Of a stretch of 64,000 nt of DNA, positions 41,693 through 50,348 are shown piece after piece. The DNA is taken from positions 124,001-188,000 of the forward strand of contig CAJXYU010000007.1 of NCBI GenBank assembly GCA_913063155.1. The letters run 5' to 3'. The translations under genes were made by a program, and so were the position numbers. Below the pieces are notes generated by a model that was not told the origin of the DNA, did not search any database, and worked only from the letters and a program-made list of their open reading frames with translations. Numbering within the stretch: the first letter of the stretch is position 1; every line of letters starts with the position of its first letter. The DNA comes from an uncultured Desulfovibrio sp. Lineage in GTDB: Bacteria > Desulfobacterota > Desulfovibrionia > Desulfovibrionales > Desulfovibrionaceae.

Positions 41693-42715
41693 ATGAAGCG
41701 TTTTACTGTGTTTGTGTGCCTGATGCTGATGTTGACGCTGGCAATTCCCGCGAGCGTTCTGGCTTCGACCTCCATCAAAATGAGCTACAACGGGCCTCCG
41801 AGCGAGAAGGATAACGCGGTTCACTACTATGCCGTGACATTCAAGGGTCTGGTCGAGAAGGCCACCGGCAAGGACATCGAAATCACACTGTTCCCCAACA
41901 GCCAGCTCGGCAATGAGGAACAGCGCATGGAGCAGGTCATGAGTGGCCCCATGATCAATGTCGCATCCTACGGCGGGTTGCAGACCGTGTTCCCGGAAAT
42001 GTTCGCCACCAACATTCCTTTCCTTTTCGACAGCTACAAGGCCGCGCACCGTTTCTTTGACGAAAGCGGCTTCATGGACAAGGCCCGCTCCGCCATGCGC
42101 GAGCGCACCGGCATCGAACTTCTGGAAGTGATCGAGGAGGGCGGTTTTCTTGCCTTCACCTGCAACAAGCCCGTTCACTCCCCAGCCGATTTCAAGGGGC
42201 TCAAGTACCGGGCCATGGACGCCAGTCAGGTAGCCATGTACGAGGCCTTCGGCGCTTCCGGCACACCCATCCCCTGGACCGAAGTCTATCTGGCCCTGAA
42301 GACCGGTGTCGCCGACGGCCAGATGAATCCGCCGACCTACATCATCATGGGCAGTCTGTACGAAGTGCAGAAGCACCTCACCCTGGCGAACGTCCAGTAT
42401 TCCGATCAGTTCCTGCTGATCAACAACGAACTGCTCGCCTCGCTTTCCTCCGAGCAGCGGGAGGCCCTGAAGGCCGCGGCCCACGAGGCGACCGTCAAGA
42501 CCCGCGAGTTTGTCGAGTCCCAGGTGGAAGACCGTATCAAGTTCCTCGAAAGCAAAGGCATGACAAGCTATACGCCCACCGCTGAAGAAGCCGCGCAGTT
42601 CAAGGAGCTCGGTAGTCCGTCCTACGTGAACTGGCTCAAGGATCAGATAGACTCCTCCTGGATCGACCTCGCCGTTGAAGACGCGAAAAAGGCCAATGCC
42701 GCGGGAGCCGAGTAA
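41693..42715 (+). CDS. dctP: TRAP transporter substrate-binding protein (DctP family)
   Basis: A 340-residue periplasmic protein; start at MKRFTVFVCLML behind AAAGAGGACACC, with a Sec signal (cleavage near VLA-ST). DctP hallmarks are KGLVEKATGKDIEITLFPNSQLGNEEQRMEQVMSG, GLKYRAMDASQVAMYEAFGASGTPIPWTEVYLALKTGVADGQMNPP (including the Arg that binds a carboxylate). The ligand is probably a carboxylate; from the neighbours a D-amino acid or D-Ala-D-Ala-type peptide is possible. First gene of the operon. Confidence 0.93.
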   Translation: MKRFTVFVCLMLMLTLAIPASVLASTSIKMSYNGPPSEKDNAVHYYAVTFKGLVEKATGKDIEITLFPNSQLGNEEQRMEQVMSGPMINVASYGGLQTVFPEMFATNIPFLFDSYKAAHRFFDESGFMDKARSAMRERTGIELLEVIEEGGFLAFTCNKPVHSPADFKGLKYRAMDASQVAMYEAFGASGTPIPWTEVYLALKTGVADGQMNPPTYIIMGSLYEVQKHLTLANVQYSDQFLLINNELLASLSSEQREALKAAAHEATVKTREFVESQVEDRIKFLESKGMTSYTPTAEEAAQFKELGSPSYVNWLKDQIDSSWIDLAVEDAKKANAAGAE

Positions 42716-42717
42716 TC

Positions 42718-43224
42718 ATGCAATCCGTCGCCCGCTTTTGCAAAAAAGCTTCCGACATTCTGGAGCGCCTCTGTCTGATAGGGGCCGGGGCGCTCCTCGT
42801 CGTGAATCTGCTGGATGTCATGCTCGGCGTGTTCGGCCGTTTCTACCGTCCTCCCATGTGGACCACCGACCTCGCCCGCATCACTTTGGTCTGGATGGTC
42901 ATGCTGGCCGCGGCCCCGGCTCTCAAGCAGGGGGAACATATGGCCATCCGCATCATCGTGGACAGGTTGCCCAAAACGCCGCGCCTTGCGGTCGCCGTTC
43001 TCAGGCGCCTGGTGTTCGCAGGCATCCTCGTGTTCATGGTCGTGTACGGCTACAACTATGCCTACAAGCTCCGCCTGTTCACCATCATGACCCTCGGGAT
43101 CAAGAAGAACATCCCTTTGATGTCCATTCCCGTGGGCATGGGGCTCATGTTGGTCCAGTATGCGTTACAGCAGTTCATTCCGGTTTCCGGCGCCGATGAT
43201 TCCGCCAAGGAGGAAGCATCATGA
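42718..43224 (+). CDS. dctQ: TRAP transporter small permease (DctQ family)
   Basis: A 168-residue membrane protein with four hydrophobic segments (about 18-38, 55-75, 92-112, 135-152). The conserved DctQ elements W-T-x-x-x-A-R (MWTTDLARITLVWMVMLAAAPALKQGEHM) are clear. Starts 2 bases after dctP and overlaps dctM by 4 bases. Confidence 0.92.
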   Translation: MQSVARFCKKASDILERLCLIGAGALLVVNLLDVMLGVFGRFYRPPMWTTDLARITLVWMVMLAAAPALKQGEHMAIRIIVDRLPKTPRLAVAVLRRLVFAGILVFMVVYGYNYAYKLRLFTIMTLGIKKNIPLMSIPVGMGLMLVQYALQQFIPVSGADDSAKEEAS

Positions 43225-44504
43225 GTCTTGTGCTCCTGTCAGTATTTTTCATTTCCCTTATATGCGGCCTTCCGCTTTTCGCGGCCATGCTGGCCACGGG
43301 CATCAGCGGTTTCGCGTTCATCGGGGACTATTCGCAGTTCCGGCTCATGATCCAGCAATTCTACGGAGGTATGGAGCCGTTCTCGCTATTGGCGATTCCC
43401 TATTTCATTCTGGTCGGTGAACTCATGGGCTGCGCGGGGCTGACCGCGCGTCTGCTCCGTTTCGCCGAAGCCCTTGTGGGTCACCTCAAGGGAGGATTGG
43501 GCTATGTCACGGTGGTGGCCAGCATTATTTTCGCAGGCGTCAACGGTTCCGCCGCCGCCGACGCATCCGCGGTCGGGTCCATCATGATTCCGGCCATGAA
43601 GAAGGGCGGATACCCCGCGTCCTATGCCGCGGGGCTCACCGCGGGCAGTTCTCTGATCGGTCCCATCATCCCGCCCAGCATCTTCATGATTCTGTTCGGC
43701 GCCATGACCAAAACCAACGTCGGCGCACTGTTCATGGCCGGCGTGCTCCCGGGTTTGCTCCTCGGTATCGCCTTCATGTTCATGCACCGCCTCAGCGCCG
43801 CCAGGTTGAACCTGCCCATCGTCAACGCGGGATTTTCCTTTTCGGAACTGGTGAAGGCCACGGGCGGCGCCGTCGCCTCGTTGATCGCCCCCGGGATCAT
43901 CATCGGAGGCATTCTTTTCGGATTCATGACTCCGACCGAATCCGGCGCGGTCGCCAGTCTGTATGTGCTGATCGTGGGCTTTCTCTGGACCCGCCGGCTG
44001 AGCTGGAAGAACATCGGCAAGGCCATCGCCAACACAGTGCGGCTGACCAGCGTCATTTTCGTGGTCATCGGCGCGGCCACCATCGTCGGTTGGATCCTGT
44101 CCTCCGAGCAGGTGCCCCAGCGGTTGGCTCCCGTTGTTCTGGAATACGCCAAGACGCCGACCATGGTGCTGCTGTTCATGAGCCTGATCATTTTCGTGGT
44201 CGGCATGTTCATGGAGGAGATCGCCGCGCTGGTGCTGCTGACGCCCGTGTTCGCTCCCCTGGCCGTGGCGGCCGGAATCGACCCGCTGCATTTCGGCATC
44301 GTGATGACGCTCAACATCACCATCGCCCTCATCACCCCGCCCATGGGAGCCTGTGTTTACATAGTCTCTTCCATCGGCTCCGTGTCCCTGGAAAAGATGT
44401 TCAAGCACATATGGCCGTTTGTTCTGGTCGCCGTGTTCTGTCAGCTCATGCTCATCTTCTTCCCCTCAATATCGCTTTGGCTGCCGCGTTTGCTGGGCTA
44501 TTGA
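43221..44504 (+). CDS. dctM: TRAP transporter large permease (DctM family)
   Basis: A 427-residue polytopic protein forming the sodium-coupled substrate channel. Typical segments are FYGGMEPFSLLAIPYFILVGELMGCAGLTARLLRFAEALVGHLKGGLGYVTV, FAGVNGSAAADASAVGSIMIPAMKKGGY, GSSLIGPIIPPSIFMI and the C-terminal ALITPPMGACVYIVSSI. The helix count and length are usual. The dipeptidase gene follows after 79 bases. Confidence 0.95.
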   Translation: MSLVLLSVFFISLICGLPLFAAMLATGISGFAFIGDYSQFRLMIQQFYGGMEPFSLLAIPYFILVGELMGCAGLTARLLRFAEALVGHLKGGLGYVTVVASIIFAGVNGSAAADASAVGSIMIPAMKKGGYPASYAAGLTAGSSLIGPIIPPSIFMILFGAMTKTNVGALFMAGVLPGLLLGIAFMFMHRLSAARLNLPIVNAGFSFSELVKATGGAVASLIAPGIIIGGILFGFMTPTESGAVASLYVLIVGFLWTRRLSWKNIGKAIANTVRLTSVIFVVIGAATIVGWILSSEQVPQRLAPVVLEYAKTPTMVLLFMSLIIFVVGMFMEEIAALVLLTPVFAPLAVAAGIDPLHFGIVMTLNITIALITPPMGACVYIVSSIGSVSLEKMFKHIWPFVLVAVFCQLMLIFFPSISLWLPRLLGY

Positions 44505-44583
44505 CCCTGACGGCCCGCACCATGAGAGGATTCCGAAACGCTCACGACGGTCACGGTTTTGCCGGGGCCCATCTGGAGATACA

Positions 44584-45381
44584 ATGACACAGCCAATTGA
44601 TTCGCCCCCCATCCCGCAGACGTCTTCGCCGTCGTGGGAAGACGTCTTCGGTGTTGAAATCCGCGAGAGCGACGAGGGGCTCGTTCCCCTGTCCTTTGCC
44701 GAGAGTCGGATACTGGTGCGACCTGCGTACTACAGCGCGGGTATGGACCGGGCTTTGCCCGAGTGCTTTGCCCGCAACTCCATCCGCAGGAGGCTTCTGG
44801 AGGCCGGCGCGCTGCTTCCCGAGGGGTTGCGCCTGGTTGTGTTGGACAGTTGGCGGAGCAAGGAGACCCAGGTCGCGCTGTTCAACGAATGCGCTTCGGC
44901 CCTGGCCAAGGCGTATCCGGACAAGGACGAGAAGGTCATCAGGGAGATGACCGAGGAGTTCGTGGCGCCCCCCAGCCTGGAGAAGAGTTGCCCCTCGCCA
45001 CATGCCACGGGCGGGGCGGTGGATTTGACCATCGCGACCACTGACGGTGTTCCGCTCTTTTTCGGAGCCCCCTTCGACTATCCGGGGCCGATTTCCAATA
45101 CCCGTTATTTCGAGGAGTGTCTTGAGCGCGGCAAGGAACTGGATGAACGGGAAAAGACGGCGCTCGGCAATCGCCGTTTGCTCTACGATGTCATGGTTCG
45201 GGCCGGGTTTGTGAACTATCACGGCGAGTGGTGGCATTTTGAATACGGCACGCAACGGTGGGCCTATGTGAAGAACAAGCCCTGCGCCTTGTATGGACCT
45301 AGAAATGTCGTTCTCAATTCCTTTGCGGTGTTCAGTCCTTCGGCCGACGACATCACCACTCTGGTTACGGCCGGGGGGTGA
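44584..45381 (+). CDS. D-alanyl-D-alanine dipeptidase (VanX/DdpX family)
   Basis: A 265-residue zinc peptidase cleaving D-Ala-D-Ala-type dipeptides. Metal ligands and catalytic residues are complete: SPHATGGAVDL (first His and Asp) and EWWHFEYG (catalytic Glu and second His); DSWRSKETQ carries the transition-state Arg. There is no signal peptide (start MTQPIDSPPIPQTS), so hydrolysis would occur in the cytoplasm after uptake. In vancomycin-resistance clusters VanX accompanies VanA/VanH, which are absent; here the neighbours are transport and D-amino-acid catabolic genes, so a nutritional role like DdpX is more likely. Confidence 0.92.
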   Translation: MTQPIDSPPIPQTSSPSWEDVFGVEIRESDEGLVPLSFAESRILVRPAYYSAGMDRALPECFARNSIRRRLLEAGALLPEGLRLVVLDSWRSKETQVALFNECASALAKAYPDKDEKVIREMTEEFVAPPSLEKSCPSPHATGGAVDLTIATTDGVPLFFGAPFDYPGPISNTRYFEECLERGKELDEREKTALGNRRLLYDVMVRAGFVNYHGEWWHFEYGTQRWAYVKNKPCALYGPRNVVLNSFAVFSPSADDITTLVTAGG

Positions 45382-45865
45382 CGCCAATGGTTGCGGTATG
45401 TCCGTTGGGCGGTCCGGATGGCTGGAGGAGGACATTGCAAGTTTTCTTTTTGACGGATGGCGGTGGAAATCCTCGATGGAGAATTTTGAATATAATGTTT
45501 TTCGCCATGCGCATTTTCTAAAAAGAAAATTGCAATAATGGTAATTTTGCAATTAGCTGTTTGCGTAATTGTAGTTTTTTGATTGCAGTCGCTGGTGGTT
45601 GTCTTGTCCTGCCCCAGGAAAGTTTTGAATGCGCCGAGGGCAGTGGTTTGAAATTATTTGGTTTTGTTGAACGCTGAATTCATATCTGCAGTTTTGTTTG
45701 TTGCGAGTGTTTTTTGGTGTGGAATTTGTAGTAATACCCCTATGGATTGCAGGGGGGAGGACCGGCTTTCCATTTGAAAAAAAGGGTGCTGTAAGCGCCC
45801 GCGCAACACCTGACCACATGAACGAAACGAAGTGCTGCCCCACTTCGTCTATGGAGAATTCGTCT
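45382..45865. other. Intergenic region before the dgc genes
   Basis: About 480 AT-rich bases without a supported gene. An 8-bp hairpin ACGAAGTG / CACTTCGT (45827-45848) lies directly before the ribosome-binding site of the DgcN gene and could affect its translation. A separate promoter for the dgc genes is likely but cannot be fixed. Confidence 0.4.
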
Positions 45866-46861
45866 ATGTTTGAAGCACCGTATCTGCTTTTTCTCGGAGA
45901 TGCTCCGGATGGTTTGGCGGCCAAGATGGCCCAGGGAATTTACGACTGGCGGCCCGAGGCCGTGGCCGGCCAGTTGCGCATGGAAGGCTGTAAGGCCGAC
46001 CTGGGCGTCAAGGACCTCTCCATACAGGAGGCCGTGAAGGCCGGGGCCAAGACACTGGTCATCGGTGTCGTCAACCGGGGCGGCGTCATTTCGGACAGTT
46101 GGATTTCCGTTTTGGTCGAAGCGCTTGAGGCCGGGCTGGACATTGCTTCCGGGCTGCACAATCTTCTTCGTGACGAACCCGCTCTCGTGGAGGCCGCCGA
46201 GAAGAGCGGCAGGACCCTTCACGACGTGCGTGTTCCTTCCGTCAAATATCCCATCGCATCGGGCAAGAAGCGCACCGGCAAGCGCTGCCTGGCCGTCGGC
46301 ACCGACTGCTCCGTCGGCAAGATGTACACGGCCATCGCCATGGACCGGGAAATGAAAAAACGCGGCATGAAGTCCACGTTCCGCGCCACCGGACAGACCG
46401 GCATCCTCATCGAAGGCGACGGTGTGCCGCTGGACGCCGTCATCGCCGACTTCATGGCGGGCTCCATTGAGTGGCTGACTCCGGACAATGACCCGGATCA
46501 TTGGGATATGGTGGAAGGACAGGGGAGCTTGTTCCATGCCTCCTACTCCGGTGTGACCATGGCCCTGATTCACGGCGCGCAGCCCGATGCCCTGATTCTT
46601 TGCCATGAGCCGACCCGCGAGCACATGCGCGGTCTTCCCGATTACACCCCGCCGTCCCTGGAGCAGTTGCGCGATACCGCCCTGCCGCTCGCCCGCGTCG
46701 TCAATCCGGACTGCAAGGTGGTCGCCGTTTCGGTCAATACCCAGCACATGGATGAAGAGCGGGCTCTGGCCTACCTCAAGGAAGTGGAGGAAAAGATGGG
46801 CATCCCGGCCGTCGATCCCTTCCGCCAGGGTGCGGGCCGTCTGGTCGAGGCCCTTTCATGA
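45866..46861 (+). CDS. dgcN: D-glutamate N-acetyltransferase (DgcN, DUF1611 family)
   Basis: A 331-residue DUF1611 protein with an N-terminal Rossmann-like part (LVIGVVNRGGVISDSWISVLVEALEAGLDIASGLHNLL) and a P-loop-like core (LAVGTDCSVGKMYTAIAMDREMKKRGMKSTFRATGQTG). Characterised DgcN proteins acetylate D-glutamate, the first step of D-Glu use together with DgcA. The ATG at 45866 has GGAGA upstream; two earlier in-frame ATGs (45818, 45851) lack one. The next gene overlaps the stop by 4 bases, a DgcN-DgcA coupling typical of the pathway. Confidence 0.85.
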   Translation: MFEAPYLLFLGDAPDGLAAKMAQGIYDWRPEAVAGQLRMEGCKADLGVKDLSIQEAVKAGAKTLVIGVVNRGGVISDSWISVLVEALEAGLDIASGLHNLLRDEPALVEAAEKSGRTLHDVRVPSVKYPIASGKKRTGKRCLAVGTDCSVGKMYTAIAMDREMKKRGMKSTFRATGQTGILIEGDGVPLDAVIADFMAGSIEWLTPDNDPDHWDMVEGQGSLFHASYSGVTMALIHGAQPDALILCHEPTREHMRGLPDYTPPSLEQLRDTALPLARVVNPDCKVVAVSVNTQHMDEERALAYLKEVEEKMGIPAVDPFRQGAGRLVEALS

Positions 46862-47823
46862 AGATTGTCTTGAGTCGGGATGTTTTCCCGCTGGCCAAGG
46901 CCTTCACCATTTCCCGGGGATCACGCACCGAAGCCGTGGTTGTCCGGGTGGAGATTCAGGGCGGTGGGTTTTGCGGCCAGGGAGAATGTGTTCCGTACAA
47001 GCGCTACGGAGAGACCGTTGAGAGCGTCATGGCCCAGATTGAAGGTCTGCCTTCGACGTTTGGCCGTGCGGAACTGCAAAAGCTGCTTTCGCCCGGTGCG
47101 GCCCGGAACGCCGTGGACTGCGCTCTGTGGGATCTTGAGGCCAAAAAGGCGGGCAAGCCGGCCTGGCAATTGGCCGGGTTGGATGCTCCCGGACCACAGG
47201 AGACAGCCTTTACGCTGTCTCTGGATACCCCCGAGAACATGCTTCTGGATGCGCAGCGCAATGCGGCCCGCCCCCTGCTGAAGATCAAGCTCGGCACCGA
47301 CGACGACATTGCCCGGATTGAGGCCGTGCGCAAAGGTGCTCCCGATTCCCGCATCATTGTCGACGCCAACGAGGGGTGGACACCCGAGTCCTATGAACGC
47401 ATGGCCCCGGTGCTGGTGCGTCTGGGCGTGGATATGGTCGAACAGCCTTTGCCCGCCGGAGAGGATGACGCCCTTCTGGGTCTGGATCGCGTCCTCCCCG
47501 TATGCGCGGACGAGTCGTGTCACGACAGGACGTCGCTGCCCGGCCTCAAGGGCAAATACGACATGGTCAACATCAAGCTCGACAAAACGGGCGGACTGAC
47601 CGAGGCCCTGGCCCTCAGGGAAAGCGCCTTGCGCGAGGGATACAAGATAATGGTAGGCTGCATGGTCGGCTCGTCCCTTGCCATGGCCCCGGCCATGCTG
47701 GTTGCCCAGGGGGCGGACGTGGTCGACCTGGACGGACCGTTGCTCCTGGCGAGCGACCGCCGGCACGGATTGCGATATGAACGCGGAAACGTTTTCCCTC
47801 CCGAAAGGGATCTTTGGGGATAA
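46858..47823 (+). CDS. dgcA: N-acetyl-D-glutamate racemase (DgcA, enolase superfamily)
   Basis: A 321-residue enolase-superfamily enzyme related to L-Ala-D/L-Glu epimerase. Active-site residues are visible: KxK in LLKIKLGTDDD, metal ligands Asp in IIVDANEGW, Glu in DMVEQPLP and Asp in VCADESC, and the second acid/base Lys in VNIKLDKTGGL. DgcA racemises N-acetyl-D-Glu to N-acetyl-L-Glu. An alternative is dipeptide epimerase, which would also suit peptidoglycan peptides; the coupling to DgcN favours the first. Confidence 0.85.
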   Translation: MKIVLSRDVFPLAKAFTISRGSRTEAVVVRVEIQGGGFCGQGECVPYKRYGETVESVMAQIEGLPSTFGRAELQKLLSPGAARNAVDCALWDLEAKKAGKPAWQLAGLDAPGPQETAFTLSLDTPENMLLDAQRNAARPLLKIKLGTDDDIARIEAVRKGAPDSRIIVDANEGWTPESYERMAPVLVRLGVDMVEQPLPAGEDDALLGLDRVLPVCADESCHDRTSLPGLKGKYDMVNIKLDKTGGLTEALALRESALREGYKIMVGCMVGSSLAMAPAMLVAQGADVVDLDGPLLLASDRRHGLRYERGNVFPPERDLWG

Positions 47824-47868
47824 GCCGGTTTCCGAGCGAATGAATATAGAGTGAAAACGAGGATTGAT

Positions 47869-48714
47869 ATGAGTCGTACAGTGTACGTAGATGGCGCATT
47901 CGTGCCTGAGGATGAGGCCAAGGTCTCCGTATTCGACAGGGGGTTCCTGTTTGCGGACGCCGTTTATGAGGTGACTGCCGTCTTCGGTGGAAAGCTTTTG
48001 GATTTCGATGGCCATATGGCCCGGCTTGAACGCTCCCTTGGCGAACTGGACATGGAGATGCCCGTGGACCGTGAGAAGATGCTGGAACTGCATCGCGAGT
48101 TGGTCAAACGGAACAATGTCCAGGATGGTTGCGTCTACCTGCAGGTGACGCGCGGCGCCGCCGACCGTGATTTTGTTTTTCCCAAGGGCGTCTCCCAGAC
48201 CCTGGTGATGTTCACCCAAAACAAGACGCTTACCGGAGAAAAGAAGGGCATCAAGGTCATCTCCGTGCCGGACATCCGGTGGGGCCGCCGGGACATCAAG
48301 ACCGTTCAGCTGCTGGCCGCGTCCCTGAACAAAATGGAGGCCAAGAAGCAGGGAAAAGACGACACCTGGTTGGTCGAGGACGGTTTTGTCACCGAAGGCA
48401 GTTCGAACAACGTCTACATCGTGACCAAGGAAGGCAAGATCGTGACCCGTCAGCTGTCCCGGTCCATCCTGCCCGGCATCACCCGCGCAGCGGTACTGAA
48501 GTTGGCCGCCGAACAGGGGCTTGAGATCGAGGAACGCCCTTTCACCATCGACGAGGCAAGGAATGCCGCCGAAGCGTTTGCCACTTCCGCCACCACTTTT
48601 GTCACTCCCGTGGTGGAAATTGACGGCGCTGAATTGTCCGGCGGCGTGGCCGGTCCCATTGCCAAGCGTCTGAACGAAATCTACATCGAGGAAGGCCGGA
48701 AGTCCGCCATATAA
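47869..48714 (+). CDS. dat: D-amino-acid aminotransferase (Dat)
   Basis: A 281-residue fold-type IV PLP enzyme. The start at 47869 has GAGG at 7 bases. N-terminal VYVDGAFVPEDEAKVSVFDRGFLFADAVYEV and the PLP-lysine segment RRDIKTVQLLAASLNKMEA agree with D-alanine transaminase rather than the branched-chain enzyme; the phosphate cup is GFVTEGSSNNVYIV. It would convert D-Ala plus 2-oxoglutarate to pyruvate plus D-Glu, feeding DgcN. It follows dgcA by 45 bases and a terminator comes next. Confidence 0.9.
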   Translation: MSRTVYVDGAFVPEDEAKVSVFDRGFLFADAVYEVTAVFGGKLLDFDGHMARLERSLGELDMEMPVDREKMLELHRELVKRNNVQDGCVYLQVTRGAADRDFVFPKGVSQTLVMFTQNKTLTGEKKGIKVISVPDIRWGRRDIKTVQLLAASLNKMEAKKQGKDDTWLVEDGFVTEGSSNNVYIVTKEGKIVTRQLSRSILPGITRAAVLKLAAEQGLEIEERPFTIDEARNAAEAFATSATTFVTPVVEIDGAELSGGVAGPIAKRLNEIYIEEGRKSAI

Positions 48715-48792
48715 CGCGGCTCCGAACCCGGGGAATTGCCGGCCGGAAGCCGGAAGAACAGTCCCCTGTTTCGGCCTGTATTCGATATTCGG

Positions 48793-48821
48793 AGGATGCC
48801 CTTTCCGGGCATCCTTTTTTT
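48793..48821 (+). terminator. Terminator of the D-amino-acid cluster
   Basis: GGATGCCC-TTTCC-GGGCATCC followed by seven T. Confidence 0.95.
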
Positions 48822-49215
48822 ATGGGCACAGCCTGACGTTTTTTTTGAAAGGGGTTGTAATCATTGCAAGCTGATCTCTTTCAGGCTTTATCGCAGTGCT
48901 TCAAAAGCCTGTTCTGCGAGTGTTTCCCTCTTTCGGATGTCCTTTGAAATCGTCTTTTTCCTGTTGAGAACTGTCGATTTTTCCGGGTTTTCCAGCTTCA
49001 TGCCGGAAAAACAGGGCCATAATCCGATATTTTTTTATTCGTATTTTTTCAAAGGTAACGGATGGATACTGGTGGCTTTCGCTAAATCTTAAGATTTCTT
49101 AATGTTATTTATTGTCCCCTTTTTTGAATCTGGTTTGGCTCTTGCTCCCATCCGATGACGGCCAGTGGCAGGCAATTTTTGCCCTTCACAAACTTCAACC
49201 GCAAAGGAGAGTTGT
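48822..49215. other. Intergenic region before the EF-hand gene
   Basis: About 390 bases, T-rich, with no supported gene. It presumably holds the promoter of the EF-hand gene; no standard promoter is obvious. Confidence 0.4.
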
Positions 49216-49965
49216 ATGAGCATCTCAGCACTGAGCAGCTCGAGTATGGCCAGCACATTCTTCGGGTCGCTGCAGAATCGTTCTTCTCGGACCGGCGGAG
49301 AGAGTTCGGACGACATTGCCGCGTCCATCATCAACAAAGATGATGCCGATGGCGATGGTCTTCTGAGTCTGAGCGAGACGCCCCTTGACGAGGAGCGGTT
49401 CAGCGCCATCGACAGCGATGGGGACGGATTCATTTCGGCAGAGGAACTGAGCGCCGATGCGCAATCGCGCCAGCAGAACATGAACAGCCTGGTCAGCGAG
49501 TTGGCCATGCGGATGCAGGGGATGGACCCGGATGAGATGGCCGAATCCATCGTCGCAAAGGACGACGCGGACGGGGATGGAGTGCTGAGTCTTGACGAGA
49601 CGCCTCTTGATGAAGACCGGTTCAACTCCATCGACGCAGACGGCGACGGCTACATTTCCGCAGCGGAACTGAGCGCCGACGCACAGGAAAACATGGAGCA
49701 GGGTGCGCCCGCCGCAGCCGCACAGGGATCGGAAACGCAGAGCGCCGCGGCATCCGCTTCCGGCTCCGGCGGAAGTGAAAGCGAAGAGGAATACGACGAG
49801 TACGACCTGAATGAGGACGGCGTCGTAAGCTTTGATGAACTGTTGCAGGCGTTCAATAGCGGCGACAACAACGTGAAGAACCTGTTACAGAGCATGGGCG
49901 GCGGCGCGGTTTCAAGCATGACGAGCCGCCTTGCCTCGGAAGCTTATCAGGCGCAGATGGGCTAG
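49216..49965 (+). CDS. EF-hand calcium-binding protein with five EF loops
   Basis: A 249-residue acidic protein, start at MSISALSSSS behind AAAGGAGAG. It has two EF-hand pairs, DADGDGLLSLSE / DSDGDGFISAEE (from residues 43 and 66) and DADGDGVLSLDE / DADGDGYISAAE (from about 117 and 140), then a single DLNEDGVVSFDE near 205. The paired blocks are internal duplicates of about 74 residues. There is no Sec signal or membrane segment; the Ser-rich N-terminus and an Ala/Gly/Ser linker (about 165-195) separate the parts. The role, such as calcium buffering or sensing, cannot be inferred. Confidence 0.9.
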   Translation: MSISALSSSSMASTFFGSLQNRSSRTGGESSDDIAASIINKDDADGDGLLSLSETPLDEERFSAIDSDGDGFISAEELSADAQSRQQNMNSLVSELAMRMQGMDPDEMAESIVAKDDADGDGVLSLDETPLDEDRFNSIDADGDGYISAAELSADAQENMEQGAPAAAAQGSETQSAAASASGSGGSESEEEYDEYDLNEDGVVSFDELLQAFNSGDNNVKNLLQSMGGGAVSSMTSRLASEAYQAQMG

Positions 49966-50348
49966 CTGGATCTGTTTCCGGCCGGCAGGAGTGCATGGCC
50001 GAGCCAGCTTGGCTCCACACCAGACCGTCGCCTGCAATCAGGCGGTCGGGTCTGTGCTGCATCTCGTCAGAGAGCATCTCCCTCAGGGAGGAGAGAGATG
50101 CATTTCTTTTTTTCGGATTTTTGCCCTGAATTGACTGTCGTCGGAGTTCAAATACTCTTTGGATGATCCCGCTCTCCGTGCGTTCAAGCGGTGACCGGCG
50201 GCATTCATCCGGCGATCCTTCCTGGGCGTGCGAGTTTTTTGCCGCTGGGTTTCATGAGGAAAGTGCCGCAAAGGATGCCGGCGGCGACGGGCGGCGCAGC
50301 AAAGTCCTCATGGGGCCGTGGCCGCGCCCGCGCCGTCGATATCTGTGA
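49966..50348. other. Intergenic region between convergent EF-hand and M56/M23 genes
   Basis: No gene supported in 383 bases apart from the terminator at 50074-50112. The sequence from 50160 to 50345 is GC-rich with short frames that lack ribosome-binding sites. Confidence 0.4.
50074..50112 (+). terminator. Terminator after the EF-hand gene
   Basis: GCATCTC / GAGATGC outer stem with inner CCTC/GAGG, followed by ATTTCTTTTTTTC. Confidence 0.82.

Noticed and set aside
44584-48714. Vancomycin-resistance cluster
   Set aside because: VanX-like gene only; no VanA-type ligase, VanH dehydrogenase or VanRS next to it. Neighbours are D-amino-acid catabolic genes.
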